A stretch of 64,000 nucleotides of DNA from Symsagittifera roscoffensis (Eukaryota; Xenacoelomorpha; Acoela; Convolutidae), in contig NC_087066.1 in assembly GCF_963678635.1 (NCBI RefSeq), positions 9,824,723 to 9,888,722 on the forward strand, read 5' to 3'. Position numbers and translations under genes: made by a program. Below are positions 9,487 through 21,260 of the stretch, one piece after another (the first letter of the stretch is position 1; each line of letters starts with the position of its first letter). The notes beneath the pieces are model-generated. The model saw nothing but the letters and a program-made list of their open reading frames with translations. It was not told where the DNA came from and did no database searches.

Positions 9487-10269
9487 TTCGGATTCGATTG
9501 TTTGTTTATTTTTTACTCGGGTTATCAACTGTTTATTGAGAGAGTATCAGAAGCGAATGATTTTCTCTTTCTGGCTTTAACTCTCAACAGAATTAACGAA
9601 GGCGGTTTTGGTCGGCGTGTCTTTTGACGCAGATGGTTGGCCATTTTTACCAACAAACGAGGGCATTTTCTGTCAAACACCCGGACACTTCAAATGTTAT
9701 TATCTTTTCAAACCAGCGGCCGTAACTCTCAAATGCTTTTTCTATTCAACCAGTTTAACGCTCAACAATTCAAACAAATTATATAAAAAAGAAAATAAAA
9801 AATTTGCGTGCATTTGAGCAAAAACGAAGGCTCTCAACAATACTTTTTTAATATAAAATTTTTTCTGGTTTGAGTTTGCTATAACTTAACCTTTAAAAAT
9901 GCATGATAGAGTAAACTTTGCGACCAAGCGTAGTTCTAAGTTCAGTGAAGAAAAAACAGCATGTTTAAAGATTTAGTTTGAACATTTTAACCTCTTGTGA
10001 AGTACTTTTAACTTCTTCATGACTTTTTACCCGCGTTTTTTTTTAAATTTCAGAGTTTGATCAAAAATGTAAAAAGATAATGACCAGAAGCATCTCCCAT
10101 TATAGATCTTTTCGATTATACGCCCTAAAAATGATAAATTTTAAAATGAAATTGAATCGATGAAATAGCCAAAATTGGATCAATTTAGTTACAAATGCAG
10201 CTAAGGCTGATATTTTGAGCGTTGAATCAATTTGGAAAGATGCATAAAAAGCTTCAATTAAAACTTGAC
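9487..10269. promoter_or_regulatory. Upstream region of the peptide gene; no defined promoter element
   Basis: This region must hold the 5' untranslated sequence and promoter of the minus-strand precursor gene, which starts at 9486. I see no clear TATA box, and the short open frames here look random. The entry marks location only. Confidence 0.3.
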
Positions 10270-11150
10270 ATCATGTTTACTGTTCCGAATTTCGTAACGA
10301 AAGTTCCGGAAAATTTGTGTTCAGACGAACTCCGACTTTTGAACTAGCAATATTTGACAAAGCTTTTAAAATCATTCAAAAGGTATTGTTGTCCTGAGCT
10401 TAAAATTTAAAGGACATTTCACCTGTGATCATTTTTCGTAAAGTTATGGGGGTTTAAAGATTGCCATTTTGGTCAATTTGGGACCATTAACGCGCGATCT
10501 AATTTGCGCTAATAACGCGTAAGCGGAGAGTTAATCCGTCGTATAAATCGTTCCAATTTGGTTGAAAGAAATTTGCTTGCCATAATTGATTTGTTACTAG
10601 GAGTAAAATTTATCACTTTGTTCTTTATATGGCGTGTGGGGGGTTGATTTTCACAAAATATCTCAAATTTGAAAAAAAAATCATTTAATTTTTTTTCTAC
10701 ATCTAATTTTTTCGCGTTATCACTGCTCCATAGACCTTAAAAGTCAGTCAGAACATTCAGGGCTCCGCCCCGATACGAGCAATCTTTGTTAGTTTTGTGG
10801 GTGAAATGGCAAAAATAGAAGAATAAGCTTGTTTGAAGCTGAAATATTTGAAAAATTTATGTTTTAACCAGTTTCATTTTGACATATTGATACCTTTTTG
10901 TTCCAACTATTTTCGAAGAAAATGACGGAACATTTGTGCTCGGGATAGTTGTTTCTCCAGACAAAATTGAATTTTTTACTAGCAAATTTTGACGTAATTT
11001 TAAAGGTCATTAAAAAAGTATTGTCGCCGTGAGCTCAAATTTCAAAAAGATATTTCAACTCTGATTATTTTTTGTTAAGTTAAGGGGGTTTAGAGATTGC
11101 CAATTTGGTCAATTCGAGACAATTAATGCACGATATATTCCATGCTATTA
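10270..11150. repeat. Pair of ~260-bp diverged direct repeats
   Basis: About 10270-10530 and 10880-11140 align in order. Shared blocks include AATTTGTGTTC/CATTTGTGCTC; CTAGCAA..TTTGAC; TTCA(or TCAT)..AAAAGTATTGT..GAGCT; ATTTC..CTGTGATCATTTTT; and the best-kept stretch GGGGGTTTAAAGATTGCCA followed by TTTGGTCAATT. The copies are ~610 bp apart and strongly diverged. No coding potential. Confidence 0.6.
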
Positions 11151-11154
11151 ATCG

Positions 11155-11460
11155 ACCCCCTCATCAGGGATAATCGACTCCCTGCCGACCCAAAGGATCC
11201 CCCTTTGTACTATTTTGAAATATCCATCTTTGATGACGGACCCTAAAATTTGTCTTAGGCCGCTTTTGGCGCCAAAGGAAATCAACTTTGGAGGGGAAGC
11301 GCGCGGCAAAAAAACGCAATTTTCAGATCAAAATTTTTCAAAAATTGCCTGAAAATGCCTTTTTTGGCCTGTTTTTTTTTTCTTCAAAAAAAAAACATGG
11401 GATAGCTCTAAAAAGCGTCGACTAAATTTTCAAATTTTTTATTGAAATCCTCTAAACCAT
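11155..11460. mobile_element. hAT-like MITE, copy 3 (partial)
   Basis: It shares with copy 2 the block CCTGCCGACCCAAAGG, then TCCCCCTTTGTACTATTTTG, GAAATATCCAT, the GGCGCCAAA block, a GAAGCGCGCGGCAAAAAAAC core and the T-rich block after it. Terminal inverted repeats are not recognisable at either end, so the copy is truncated or eroded. Confidence 0.6.
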
Positions 11461-12519
11461 TGGATTGAGGCATGCCCGTGCTGAAGTTGCATTGCAACTC
11501 AGAAAAGTATCAATGTTGCTGCATTGTTTTGACATGTTTTAGGGATGTACGAGCACAAACACATAGACTTACTCTGTTTTAACTATGTTCATTCTTTTAC
11601 TTATTATGAAAAAACATTCAAGTGACACCAATGAAACATCAAAGTGACATCTATTTTTTAAATGTTTAGATACATTGGTGTGACATCAATGAAACATCAA
11701 TATCTCATCGATATTTGAACTAAAGTTCATGTTTACAAATTTTCAAAGTTTCGTTTTCAAAGTTTTGTTACGTGTCGTAGAAACCACGTAAGCGCGCATT
11801 TTTCTTTCAAAAAAATAGAATTTCAGCTTTACAGGGTTAGCATTGGAAGTTATAATGGCTTGAGCAGCTAAATTTGCCTGGAGACAGAACATTTCTTTGA
11901 TGCTTTGCTTCCCAGCTGAAAATCAGCTGAAAACAAGCGAAGAATTTTCTTTTTCGCAGAAAAATTTGAGTTACCAAAGATTTGAGTTGGTTTTGATAGT
12001 TAGAAGGCTTTAGAAACAATATTTGTCTGGAAACAGAGCAATTTTTAGTATAAAAATGGAAAACAAAATTTAAAAAAAAATGATGCATCACCTACATCTA
12101 AAAATAAGCTCAAAACTTATCACATTTTGGGTTTCAATGTATATCTCATATGGAAATAGACTTGATTGATCTGGTTCTTTGTTAAAACGTTTCAGTTTTC
12201 AGTAGATGCTCCAAAACCATGTCATAATTAGCCAATCGATGAAAGCAAAGATAGGTGTGACCCTAAATATAAATGTGTGTCCCAGTCGCTGTCGTCAATT
12301 TTCACTCCTTTTTCCAGTTACTTCATGATTGTACCTAACTTGAATCTTCGATCCAATGGTAATGAAGTTTTTAGAACAAGTAACAAGGACAAACCCATCA
12401 ATTTATTTGCTTCAGCAGAATTGGGATCAGTTTCGACTGCCTTTTTTCTCCAAACGAAGGGCACATTCCTGTCTTCTCTGCGAACTTGTTCTTGTTTCAG
12501 ATTGATTTTAGCTCAACAT
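11461..12519. other. Noncoding stretch
   Basis: Nothing supported. A short direct repeat (AAACAT..CA..AGTGACATC/TGTGACATCAATGAAACATC, about 11605-11705) is visible. A 109-codon open frame at 12277-12606 lacks convincing coding character. Confidence 0.4.
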
Positions 12520-12870
12520 TTGGGTGTGTTTTTATTCTTCTTTGTTTTCCATGCAAATCAGCTACCACAAATAATCATCGGAGAGAGTTTTGTGATATAT
12601 CATTAATGCTCTTTCAGTTGTGATTTGAACTACTCTAAAAAGTTTCAATAATGTGTAAAAAATGTATGCATGTTCAGATTGTTCCGACCACTTAATGTGG
12701 GGAGAAAATTGGTAATCGTGTGCTTTTCAGTTTTTTTTATTTTCTATGCAAAATCAAGTACTATAACAATCAATGGAATAGGTTGAGTGATATATCATAA
12801 AGACCTTTTAATTGTGATTCAAACAATCTTAGAAAACTTTCAAAAAATTATTCCAAAGTAAAAAAAAACT
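12520..12870. repeat. Two ~145-bp diverged direct repeats
   Basis: About 12520-12660 and 12722-12865 align through TTTTCCATGCAAATCA/TTTTCTATGCAAAATCA, GTGATATATCATTAATG/GTGATATATCATAAAGA, CTTT..AGTTGTGATTTGAAC/TTTTAATTGTGATTCAAAC and a following AAAAA..TTTCAA block. Spacing is ~200 bp. No coding potential. Confidence 0.65.
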
Positions 12871-13900
12871 TGTAAAATTGAATTTTTTGAGTCTAGTCTT
12901 ATTTTGCGCGAGAAATGAGATCGAGTAACGTTCGTTTTATAAAAAGTTTTCGCATAGGTCGGACTTATACAATTTTTTTTTACTAAATGGAAAGCGATTC
13001 TTTGTAAATTAAATTTTTTTTAAATAAATTTTTTCCGATTTGTCCGTTCACATGCAACTAGTTAGGGTCATTAATGTTTCAATCGAAAGTGTTCCGAAGC
13101 TCTGCTTCGCCGCTGCGTTAAATAGCGAGTCTGGTCGAAGCTGTTTTTGTGCACGAGTTTCTGATCAGGTATTTTTAGTTTGGTTACCGCTTTGTAAGTT
13201 GTGGTCTGATGCTGGTTTTGGAATTTATTGTCCAGGCTTTTTTTCACGACTTGTTTCATTACACTTGGGAGAGCAAGTGTCTAGTAATCGTGAATTAGGC
13301 TTTTTCAGCGTAAAGATTTTTTCTTACAGGTAAGACAAAAGGTAACACGTAAGACAGTGAAAAATTGTGAAGTTGCCGCTTAAATCAACCTTAGCAACTT
13401 CGCTCTTTCTCACTTGGCCGAGAGGTAATGTGGTTTCCGTTTTACCCTAAAGAATTTATAAATTTGAAACATTTTATCCGTGAAAAATGGAACTTTTTGT
13501 CTATTCTTCGCTCTTATTATGTTTTAATGTACTCCTGTAATTTGTGGAATAACAGCCCTGACCCTGTATGTTTTCCTTGGTTTTTATTTTTTGTTTTCTT
13601 TTTCTCATAAAAACTTTTTTCGGCCTAAATTTTTTCGACTTATATTTTATCAGCTTATTTACACTAACTTGTGTCGCTTCAATGGCGAACAAAAAATGAT
13701 TTTTTTTTAAATTTCAGATAATTTCTTTTGCAAACTTTTGAAATTAAGAAAAATTAATCGTTTGAAAAGTTTTTGACAACAATTTTTTGACATGGTTATG
13801 TTTTCGGCCCAATGAGCGTTTAGTGTTGAATAGCTTAACAAACTCACTTGAATAATTTTACCTTTGGTTAATGTGAAATCAAGAGTCAGCTGTTATTCCA
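12871..13900. other. Noncoding stretch
   Basis: T-rich DNA. A 97-codon open frame at 13040-13333 ends at a GTAAGAC donor-like site, but no partner exon or conserved domain is apparent. Confidence 0.4.
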
Positions 13901-13980
13901 TCGTACTTGGTATGGTGGTAATGCAGTTGCCTTTGAAACCTTGTGTCAGGGGTTCGCATCCCGACCGGTTTTCGTTTTTT
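13901..13980 (+). tRNA. tRNA-like Pol III unit (tRNA-derived SINE head or pseudo-tRNA)
   Basis: TGGTATGGTGG at 13908-13918 fits the tRNA A box with one mismatch. GGTTCGCATCC at 13951-13961 fits the B box GGTTCGANTCC with one mismatch. The 43-bp spacing is normal, and a T6 terminator follows at 13975-13980, about where a tRNA-sized transcript would end. The first seven bases do not pair with the 3' side, so no functional acceptor stem forms. It is therefore a decayed tRNA or the head of a tRNA-derived SINE, not a working tRNA. Confidence 0.5.
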
Positions 13981-14804
13981 GATCAGTGTCTGAAATTGAA
14001 GTTTTCTCTGGGAAAAATTGGTTGTCGTAATTTTTCAGCTTATGCATTGTCGGCTTAGTTACCACACCGGATCTTGTTTTTTTTTCAGAGTCCAAAATTG
14101 AAACTATCGACTTTTTTTCAAATCGACCAAATTGTTTTTCCGAGCTCTCACAAATCACTATAAAGACCCTAATTTGACCAATTTTTTTAAAAAACAGGTC
14201 GAAAAATTCGTAATAGGCTTTTTTTTAAACATCGACCAAAAATCTCGATCCCCCACAAATTTAGTATACATTAGTAAGTGCCTTTAGAAAAACTTAAGAT
14301 CCGTCAACCAAAACTCGAGATCTTTACCCTGCGATAAGCAAGGGTATTGTAACCGGCTACCATAGTTTTTTTCCCGTAAACAACTTTGCCCACAGGATCT
14401 AGAGGATTATTTCCATAGGATCTCTCCACTTCTTGAGATTCTTGAAATTTCAAATAAAAATACTAGCACTTATTTAGTAAATAGTTCAAGCCCGTTTCAT
14501 CTTGTAATTATCTTTTTCAAAAAATTCTCAATTTTTTTTGGGTGTCTGGTCTTCGTTCTAGTTTCTGTCGGTTCAATTTCCACCGGTTATAATTGCCAGT
14601 TTTTTATTTGCAAGGGTTGGTTTTTGTAACTTTTTAAAGCCTTGGTTTTGTTCCAATTTGATTAGTTTTTACGGAAACTTCATAAGTTTGTATGTTTACT
14701 ATGTCTTATTTTGATTTTTTTCAGTTTTTTTTCAGTTTTCTTAATATTCAAACAGTTTCAGTTTTTGTTATATCGACTTTTCATCCCTCATGTCATTAAT
14801 CTTG
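13981..14804. other. Noncoding stretch before satellite array 1
   Basis: T-rich sequence with several TTTTTCAG-like acceptor look-alikes but no open exon attached to them. Nothing else seen. Confidence 0.4.
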
Positions 14805-17500
14805 AAGATTCTCGAAAACGCCGGTGTGGGACGGTGTGTTTTGCACCAATGCCGAAGAGTCCCTAATTCGAAAATTCGGAAGGGTTTCTATTATGCCAAA
14901 TGGCTAGGGCTCCTACCTTGCCAATCTTGAAAGGTCCTTAATTGGTCAATCCGAAAAAAATCGCAAAAACAACGATCCAGATAAAGGTCGTGAAAGCGTC
15001 CCTATTTCGCCAAGCCGGAATCGTCGCGAAAGTTTTTCTATCATGAAAATGAGGATGGGATCTATTCACCAATCCTGAAGAATCTTGAAAATGGCGATTC
15101 GGAAAGGTTCCGATTAAGCCGATCCCGAAAATTCTCGAAAACGCCAATCCGGATGGGTCTCTAATTTAATCAATACGAAAGAGTCTCGAAAACACCGATT
15201 CGGAAGTGTGCCTATTACGCAAGTCCGGAAGCGTCTCGAAAACGCCATTTCGCCATTCCTGAGGGGTCCCTACTTTTCCAATTTGAAAGGGTCCTTAATT
15301 TATTAATTCGAAAGAATCGCGAAAACACCAAGCCGGATAAAAAAAATAGTCGTAAAAGAGTCCCTATTTCGCCAAGCTGGAATTGTTGCAAAAACGTCAA
15401 TACGGTAGTATTCCTATCACGCAAATGCCGATGGGACCTGTTCGCCAATCCTGTAAATTCTTGAAAATGGCGATCCGATCCGGAAAGGTCCCGATTACGC
15501 CAATCCGGAAGTTCTCGTAAACGCCAATCCGGAAGGGTCCCTTTTTGCCAATCCGGAAGGGTCTCGAAAACCCTGCAAAAGGAAGAGCTCTTATTACGCA
15601 AATCACGAAGAGTCTCAAAAACATTAACCCGGAAGGGTCCATATTTTGCAAAGCCGGAATTGTCGCGATAACGCCAATACGGAAGCCGTCTTCCCATCAC
15701 GCAAATGTGGAAGGGACTTATTCGCCAATACTGAAGAGTCTTGAAAATGGCGATCTGGAAAGGTCGCAATTACGCCAATCCGGAAAGTTCTCAAAAACAC
15801 CAATCCGGAAGGGTCCCTTTTTGCCAATCCGGAAGGGTCTCGAAAACCCTTCAAAAGGAAAAGTTCTTAGTACGCAAATCACGAAGGGTCTCAAAAACAT
15901 TAATCAGGAAAGATCCCTATTTCGCCAAGCCGGAGTTGTCGCAAAAACGCCATCACGGAAATCTTCCTATCGCGCAAATGCGGAATGGTTCCTATTACGC
16001 AAATCGGGAAGGGTCCATTTGTGGTGATGTTGAAGGTTCTCGAAAAGGCCGATGTGGAAAGGTCTGTCTTACGTCAAATCGGAAGGATCCCTAATTCGGA
16101 GAATTCCGAAGGAATCCTATTACGCCAAATGGCTAGGGTTCTTTTGTTGCCAATTCGGAAGGGTCTGGAAAATGGCGATCAGGAAATCACCGTGTTTCGC
16201 CAATTTAGAAGGGTCTCAAAAGCAAGAATCCGGAAGGATCCCTATCAAGGCAATCCGGAGGGTGCTTTTTTTCGATAGTCCGAGAGAGTATCGAAAACGC
16301 CTACCCGGATGGGTCCGTTTTACATAAAACCAGAAGAGTCCCTATTTCGCCAATCTGGAAGGGTCTTGAAAACGCCAATCCGGAAGGGTCCCCATTTTGC
16401 CCATCGGGAATGGTTTCTGAAGGGTTTGGCAAGGCTTTTGGAAATGTTTTTTTTTGTGCGAAAATCGGGAAGGGTCCTTATTTCGCCAAACCGGAATGAT
16501 CTCGAAAATGGGTATCCGGAAGGGTCCATTTTTTCCTAATCCAGAAGGGCCTCGAAAAGTTCAACCCGAAAGATTCCTATTTTGCCAATCCGGAAGGGCC
16601 TCCAAAACTTCAATCTGGATAATTCCCTATTTTGACAATCAGGAAGGGTCTCGAAAACAGTGCAAACGAAAGAATTCTTATTACGCCAATTACGATGGGT
16701 CTCGAAACTTTAATCCGAAAGGTTCCATAATTTTTCAATCCGGGAGGGCCTCAAAAATGCAAATACAAAAAGGTTCCTTTTGAGCAAATCGGAAAGGGTC
16801 CGTATTTAGCCAATCCAGAATTCTCCCTAGAACGCGATTCGTTAAGATTACCTATTTTGCCAAACCGGAGGTGTCTCAAAACTGGCCATCCAGACGTGCC
16901 CGTCCGGAATAGTCTCGAAAACAATACAAATGGAAGAATTCTTATTACGCAAATCAAGAAGATTCTCAAAAACGCGAATCCGGAAGGATCCCCATCAGGG
17001 CAATCCGGAAGGAATCCATTTTCACAAGTAAAATAGAGTCTCGAAAAAGCCAGTCCGAAAGGGTCCCTTTTATACCAATCCGGAAGGATCCCAATTTCGC
17101 AAATCAAGAAGGGTCTCGAAAAAGCCAATCCGGAAGGATTTCGAAAACGAAAATCCGGATAGTACCCTAGTTCTCCAATCAGGAAGGGTCTCGAAAACAA
17201 TACAAACGGAAGAGTTCTTACTACGCAAATAACGAAGGGTCTCGAAAACTTTAATCGGAAAGGTTCCATAAATTGCCAATCCGGTAGGGCCTCGAAAATG
17301 CAAATACAAAAGGGTCTCTTTTAAGCAAATCGGAAAGGGTTCGTTATTAGCCAATCCGGAAAACTCCCTAGTTATCAAATTGGCAAAAGTACATATTTTG
17401 CGAATCCGGAAACTTCTCGAAAACGCCAGTACGGAAGGGTTATTATTACGCAAATCGGGAAGAGTCCCTATTCTGCCATTCAAGAAGGGTCTCTAAAACG

Positions 17501-17926
17501 CCAATCAGGAAGAGTCCCTCTTTCGCCAATCCGGAAGGGTCTTGAAAACTCTACAGATGGAAGGATTCGTATCACGCAGAACTTAAAAAGGACCTATTTG
17601 GGTGTCGAAAACGCCGATCCAGAAGTGACCCAAACTCGCCAATCCGATAGAGTATCTGAAACGCCAACCCAGAAAGGTTACAACTTCGTCATTCCGGAAG
17701 GGTCTCGAAAACACCAATCAGGAAGAGTCCCTCTTTCGCCAATCCGGAAGGGTCTTGAAAACTCTACAGATGGAAGGATTCGTATCACGCAGAACTTAAA
17801 AAGGACCTATTTGGGTGTCGAAAACGCCGATCCAGAAGTGACCCAAACTCGCCAATCCGATAGAGTATCTGAAACGCCAACCCAGAAAGGTTACAACTTC
17901 GTCATTCCGGAAGGGTCTCGAAAACA
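17501..17926. repeat. Perfect or near-perfect 213-bp tandem duplication inside array 1
   Basis: The block starting CCAATCAGGAAGAGTCCCTC at 17501 repeats at 17714, and a third start appears at 17927 before diverging. The two copies look identical. 213 is not a multiple of 25 because some units in the block are shortened. Confidence 0.9.
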
Positions 17927-18929
17927 CCAATCAGGAAGGATCCTTATTTCACCAATCTGAAAATTTTTTGAAAAAGCCTATCCTCAAGGGTCTCAAAAAT
18001 ACCAATCCGGAAGGGTTCGTTTTTCGCTAAACCGGAATTGTCTCGAACACGCCAATACTGAAGGCTTTCTCTCACGCAAAGATCCGTTTCGCCAATCTGG
18101 AAGGGTCTTGAAAGTTGTGATCCAGAAGGGCCCCGATTGCGCCAATCCGGATAGTTCCCTAGTTCTCCAATCACGAAGGGTCTCGAAAACAATAAAAACG
18201 GAAGAGTTCTTATTATGAAGGGTCTCAAAAACGAAGGGTCTCGAAAACTTTAATCGGAAAGGTTCCAGAGTTTAATCGGAAATGGTTTCGGAAAAGGCGA
18301 GTTAGAACAGTTCCTTTTACGCAATTAGAAAGGGTTCCTATTACGCCATTCCAGAAGGGTCTCGAAAACGCCAATTCTGAAGGGCTACTATTTCGGCGAT
18401 CTAGAAGAGCTTCAAAAATGCCAAAAAGGAAGATTTCCTATTATGCAAATCGGGAAGGGTCCCTATTGCGCCCATCCGAACGTGTCTCGAAAATACCAAT
18501 CCGAAAGGTTTCATTTTACACCAATCGGTAACGGTCCCTAATTCGCCAATCTGGAAGCGTCTCCAAAACTCCAATCTGGAAGAATCCCTTTTTCGCCAAT
18601 CCGGAAGGGTCCCTATTACACCATTCCAGAAGACTCTCGGAAACGTCAATGTTTACGGGTCTGTTTTATGCCAATCCCGGAGGGAACCTAGTTTGCCGAT
18701 ACGGAAGGGTTCCTATTACGCAAATCGGGACGAGTCCCAATTCCCGAGTTTTTTAACCCAAATTGCGAAGGTTTACCATATCACCAATTTGAAAGGTTCT
18801 CGGAAATGGCGATCCGGAAGGGTCCCTCCCTGTTACGAAAAATGGGAGGGGTTCTATTGCAACCTTTACAAAGGGTCTCGAAAACGCCAATCCAGAAAGT
18901 TCATGTTTCGCCAACCTGGAAGGGTTTCA

Positions 18930-19440
18930 AAAAGGTTTCGAAAGGGTTTCGGACGGGTTCCTATAAGGCAAATCGGCAGGGTCCTTATTTCGCTAAACCA
19001 GAAAATTTTCAAAAACGCCAAATTGGAAGGTCCTCTTTTCGCCAATCAGGAAGGATTTCTAAAGGGTTTTGGACGGGTTCCTATTGCACAACTAGGGAAG
19101 GGTATTTTTTTCACCGAAGCGGAAAGTTTTCAAACACGTCAATTTGGAAGGGTCCTCATTTCGTCAATCAGGAAGGATTTCTAAAGGGTTTCAGACGGGT
19201 TCCTATTAAGCGAATCGGCAGGGTCCTTATTTCGCTAAACCAGAAAATTTTCAAAAACGCCAAATTGGAAGGTCCTCTTTTCGCCAATCAGGAAGGATTT
19301 CTGAAGGGTTTTGGACGGGTTCCTATTGCACAAATAGGGAAGGGTATTTATTTCGCCAAAGCGGAAAGTTTTCAAACACGTCAATTTGGAAGGGTCCTCA
19401 TTTCGTCAATCAGGAAGGATTTCTAAGGGTTTCGGACGGG
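18930..19440. repeat. 242-bp duplicated block inside array 1
   Basis: The sequence around CGGCAGGGTCCTTATTTCGC at 18974 recurs at 19216 with a few substitutions, including the distinctive GGGTTT..GGACGGGTTCCTATT units. It is a later local amplification than the bulk array. Confidence 0.85.
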
Positions 19441-20189
19441 TTCCTATTTCGCCAATTTGGAAGGGTCTCGGAAATAACGATCCGGAAGAGTCCCTATTAC
19501 GCCAATCCGGAAGGGTCCCCGTTTCGCGAATACGTAAGGATCTCCATAACGCGAACCCCAGAAAACCACCTCGTCGCCAGTCTTGAAGAGTCTTGAAAAT
19601 GCGAATCTGGAAGTGTCCCTATTTCGTCGATTCGGAAGGGTTGCGAAAGCGCCAATACGGAAGGGTTTCTCTTACGCAAATCGGAAAGGATTCCTATTAG
19701 GCCATTCGAGAAGGGTCTCGAAAACGTCAATCCGGAACGGTTCCTGTTTTGCAATTCGGGAAAGGTACCTCTTTTTCCGATGAGAAAAGGTCTCAAAACG
19801 AAGGGTCCTTATATCGCCAATCCAGAAAGGTCTCAGAAATGGCGACTCAAAATGGTTCCTATTACGCAAATTGGGATAGGTCTCTGTTTCACCCATCCGA
19901 AAGGGTCTCAAAAACGCTAATCCGTAAGGGTCTCGGAAGCGCCAACTAGGATCGCTAAGCACGCTAAAAATTCAGGAGGTCCTATTACGCAAATCACTAA
20001 GGGTCCTTGAATCGCCAATTCAGAAGGGTTTCGGAAAAGGCGAGTCAGAATAGTTCCTTTTACGCAAATCAGAAAGGGTCCCGATTTCGCCCATCCGATC
20101 TGGTCCCAATTACGCTCTTCCAGAAGGGTCTCGAAAACGCCAATTCCAAAGGGTCCCTATTGTGCCAATCCGGAAGAGTCTCCAAAACG

Positions 20190-21260
20190 CTACAACCAAA
20201 TGAGTTCCTATCACGCCTATTTTGCTATCTGAGTTCCTTTTACGCTAAATTCGCCAATTTGGAAGGGTCTCGGAAAAAACTATCAGTAGGAGTCCCTATT
20301 ACGCCAAGGAAGGGTCCCCGTTTCGCCAAAACGGAAGGATCTCCAAAACGCGAACCCCAGAAAACCCCCTCTTCGCCAGTCCTGAAGAGTCTTGAAAATG
20401 CGAATCTGAAAGTGTCCCTATTTCGTCAATTCGGAAGGGTTTCGAAAGCGCCAATACGGAAGGGTTTCTCTTACGCAAATCGGAAAGGGTTCCTATTACG
20501 CCATTCGAGAAGGGTCTCAAAAACGCCAATTCTGAAGGGCTACTATTTCGCCGATCCAGAAGGGCCTCAAAAATGCCAAAAAGGAAGGTTTCCTATTATG
20601 CAAATCGGGAAGAGTCCCTATTGCGCCCATCCGAACGTGTCTCGAAAATACCAATCCGAAAGGGTTCATTTTACGCCAATCGGTAGCGGTCCCTGATTCG
20701 CCAATCTGGAAGAGTCTCCGAAACTCCAATCTGGAAGATACCCTATTTCGCTAATCCGGAAGGGTCCCTATTACACCATTCCGGAAGGTTCTCGAAAACG
20801 CCAGTTCCAAAGGGTCCCTATTGTGCCAATCCGGAAGTGTCTCCAAAACGCTACAACCAAATGAGTTCCTATCACGCCTATTTTGCTATCTGAGTTCCTT
20901 TTACGCTAAATTCGCCAATTTAGAAGGGTTTCGGAAATAATGATCCGGAAGATTCCCTATTACGCCAATCCGGAAGGGTCCCGGTTTCGCTAAAATGGAA
21001 GGATCTCCAAAACGCGAATCCCAGAAAACCCCCTCTTCGCCAGTCCTGAAGAGTCTCGAAAATGCGAATCTGGAAGTGTCCCTATTTCGTCGATTCGGAA
21101 GGGTTGCGAAAGCGCCAATACGGAAGGGTTTCTCTTACGCAAATCGAAAAGGGTTCCTATTACGCCATTCGAGAAGGGTCTCAAAAACGTCAATCTGGAA
21201 CGGTTCTTGTTTTGCAATTCGGGAGATGTACCTTTTTTCCGATGAGTCTTTAAAAAAACG
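20190..21260. repeat. 661-bp duplicated block inside array 1
   Basis: TACAACCAAATGAGTTCCTA at 20191 recurs at 20852, each followed by TCACGCCTATTTTGCTATCT and then by the same order of variant units. These include the ACGCGAA..CCCAGAAAACC unit, also found at about 19550. This shows higher-order amplification in array 1. Confidence 0.8.

Noticed and set aside
12277-12606. 109-codon open frame
   Set aside because: Overlaps a noncoding direct-repeat pair and has no domain, signal or splice context.
13040-13333. 97-codon frame ending at a GTAAGAC donor-like site
   Set aside because: No downstream exon continuing the frame, no domain; composition not clearly coding.
20007-20696. 229-codon plus-strand frame and similar frames throughout 15-23 kb
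   Set aside because: Same effect in array 1, with overlapping open frames on both strands.
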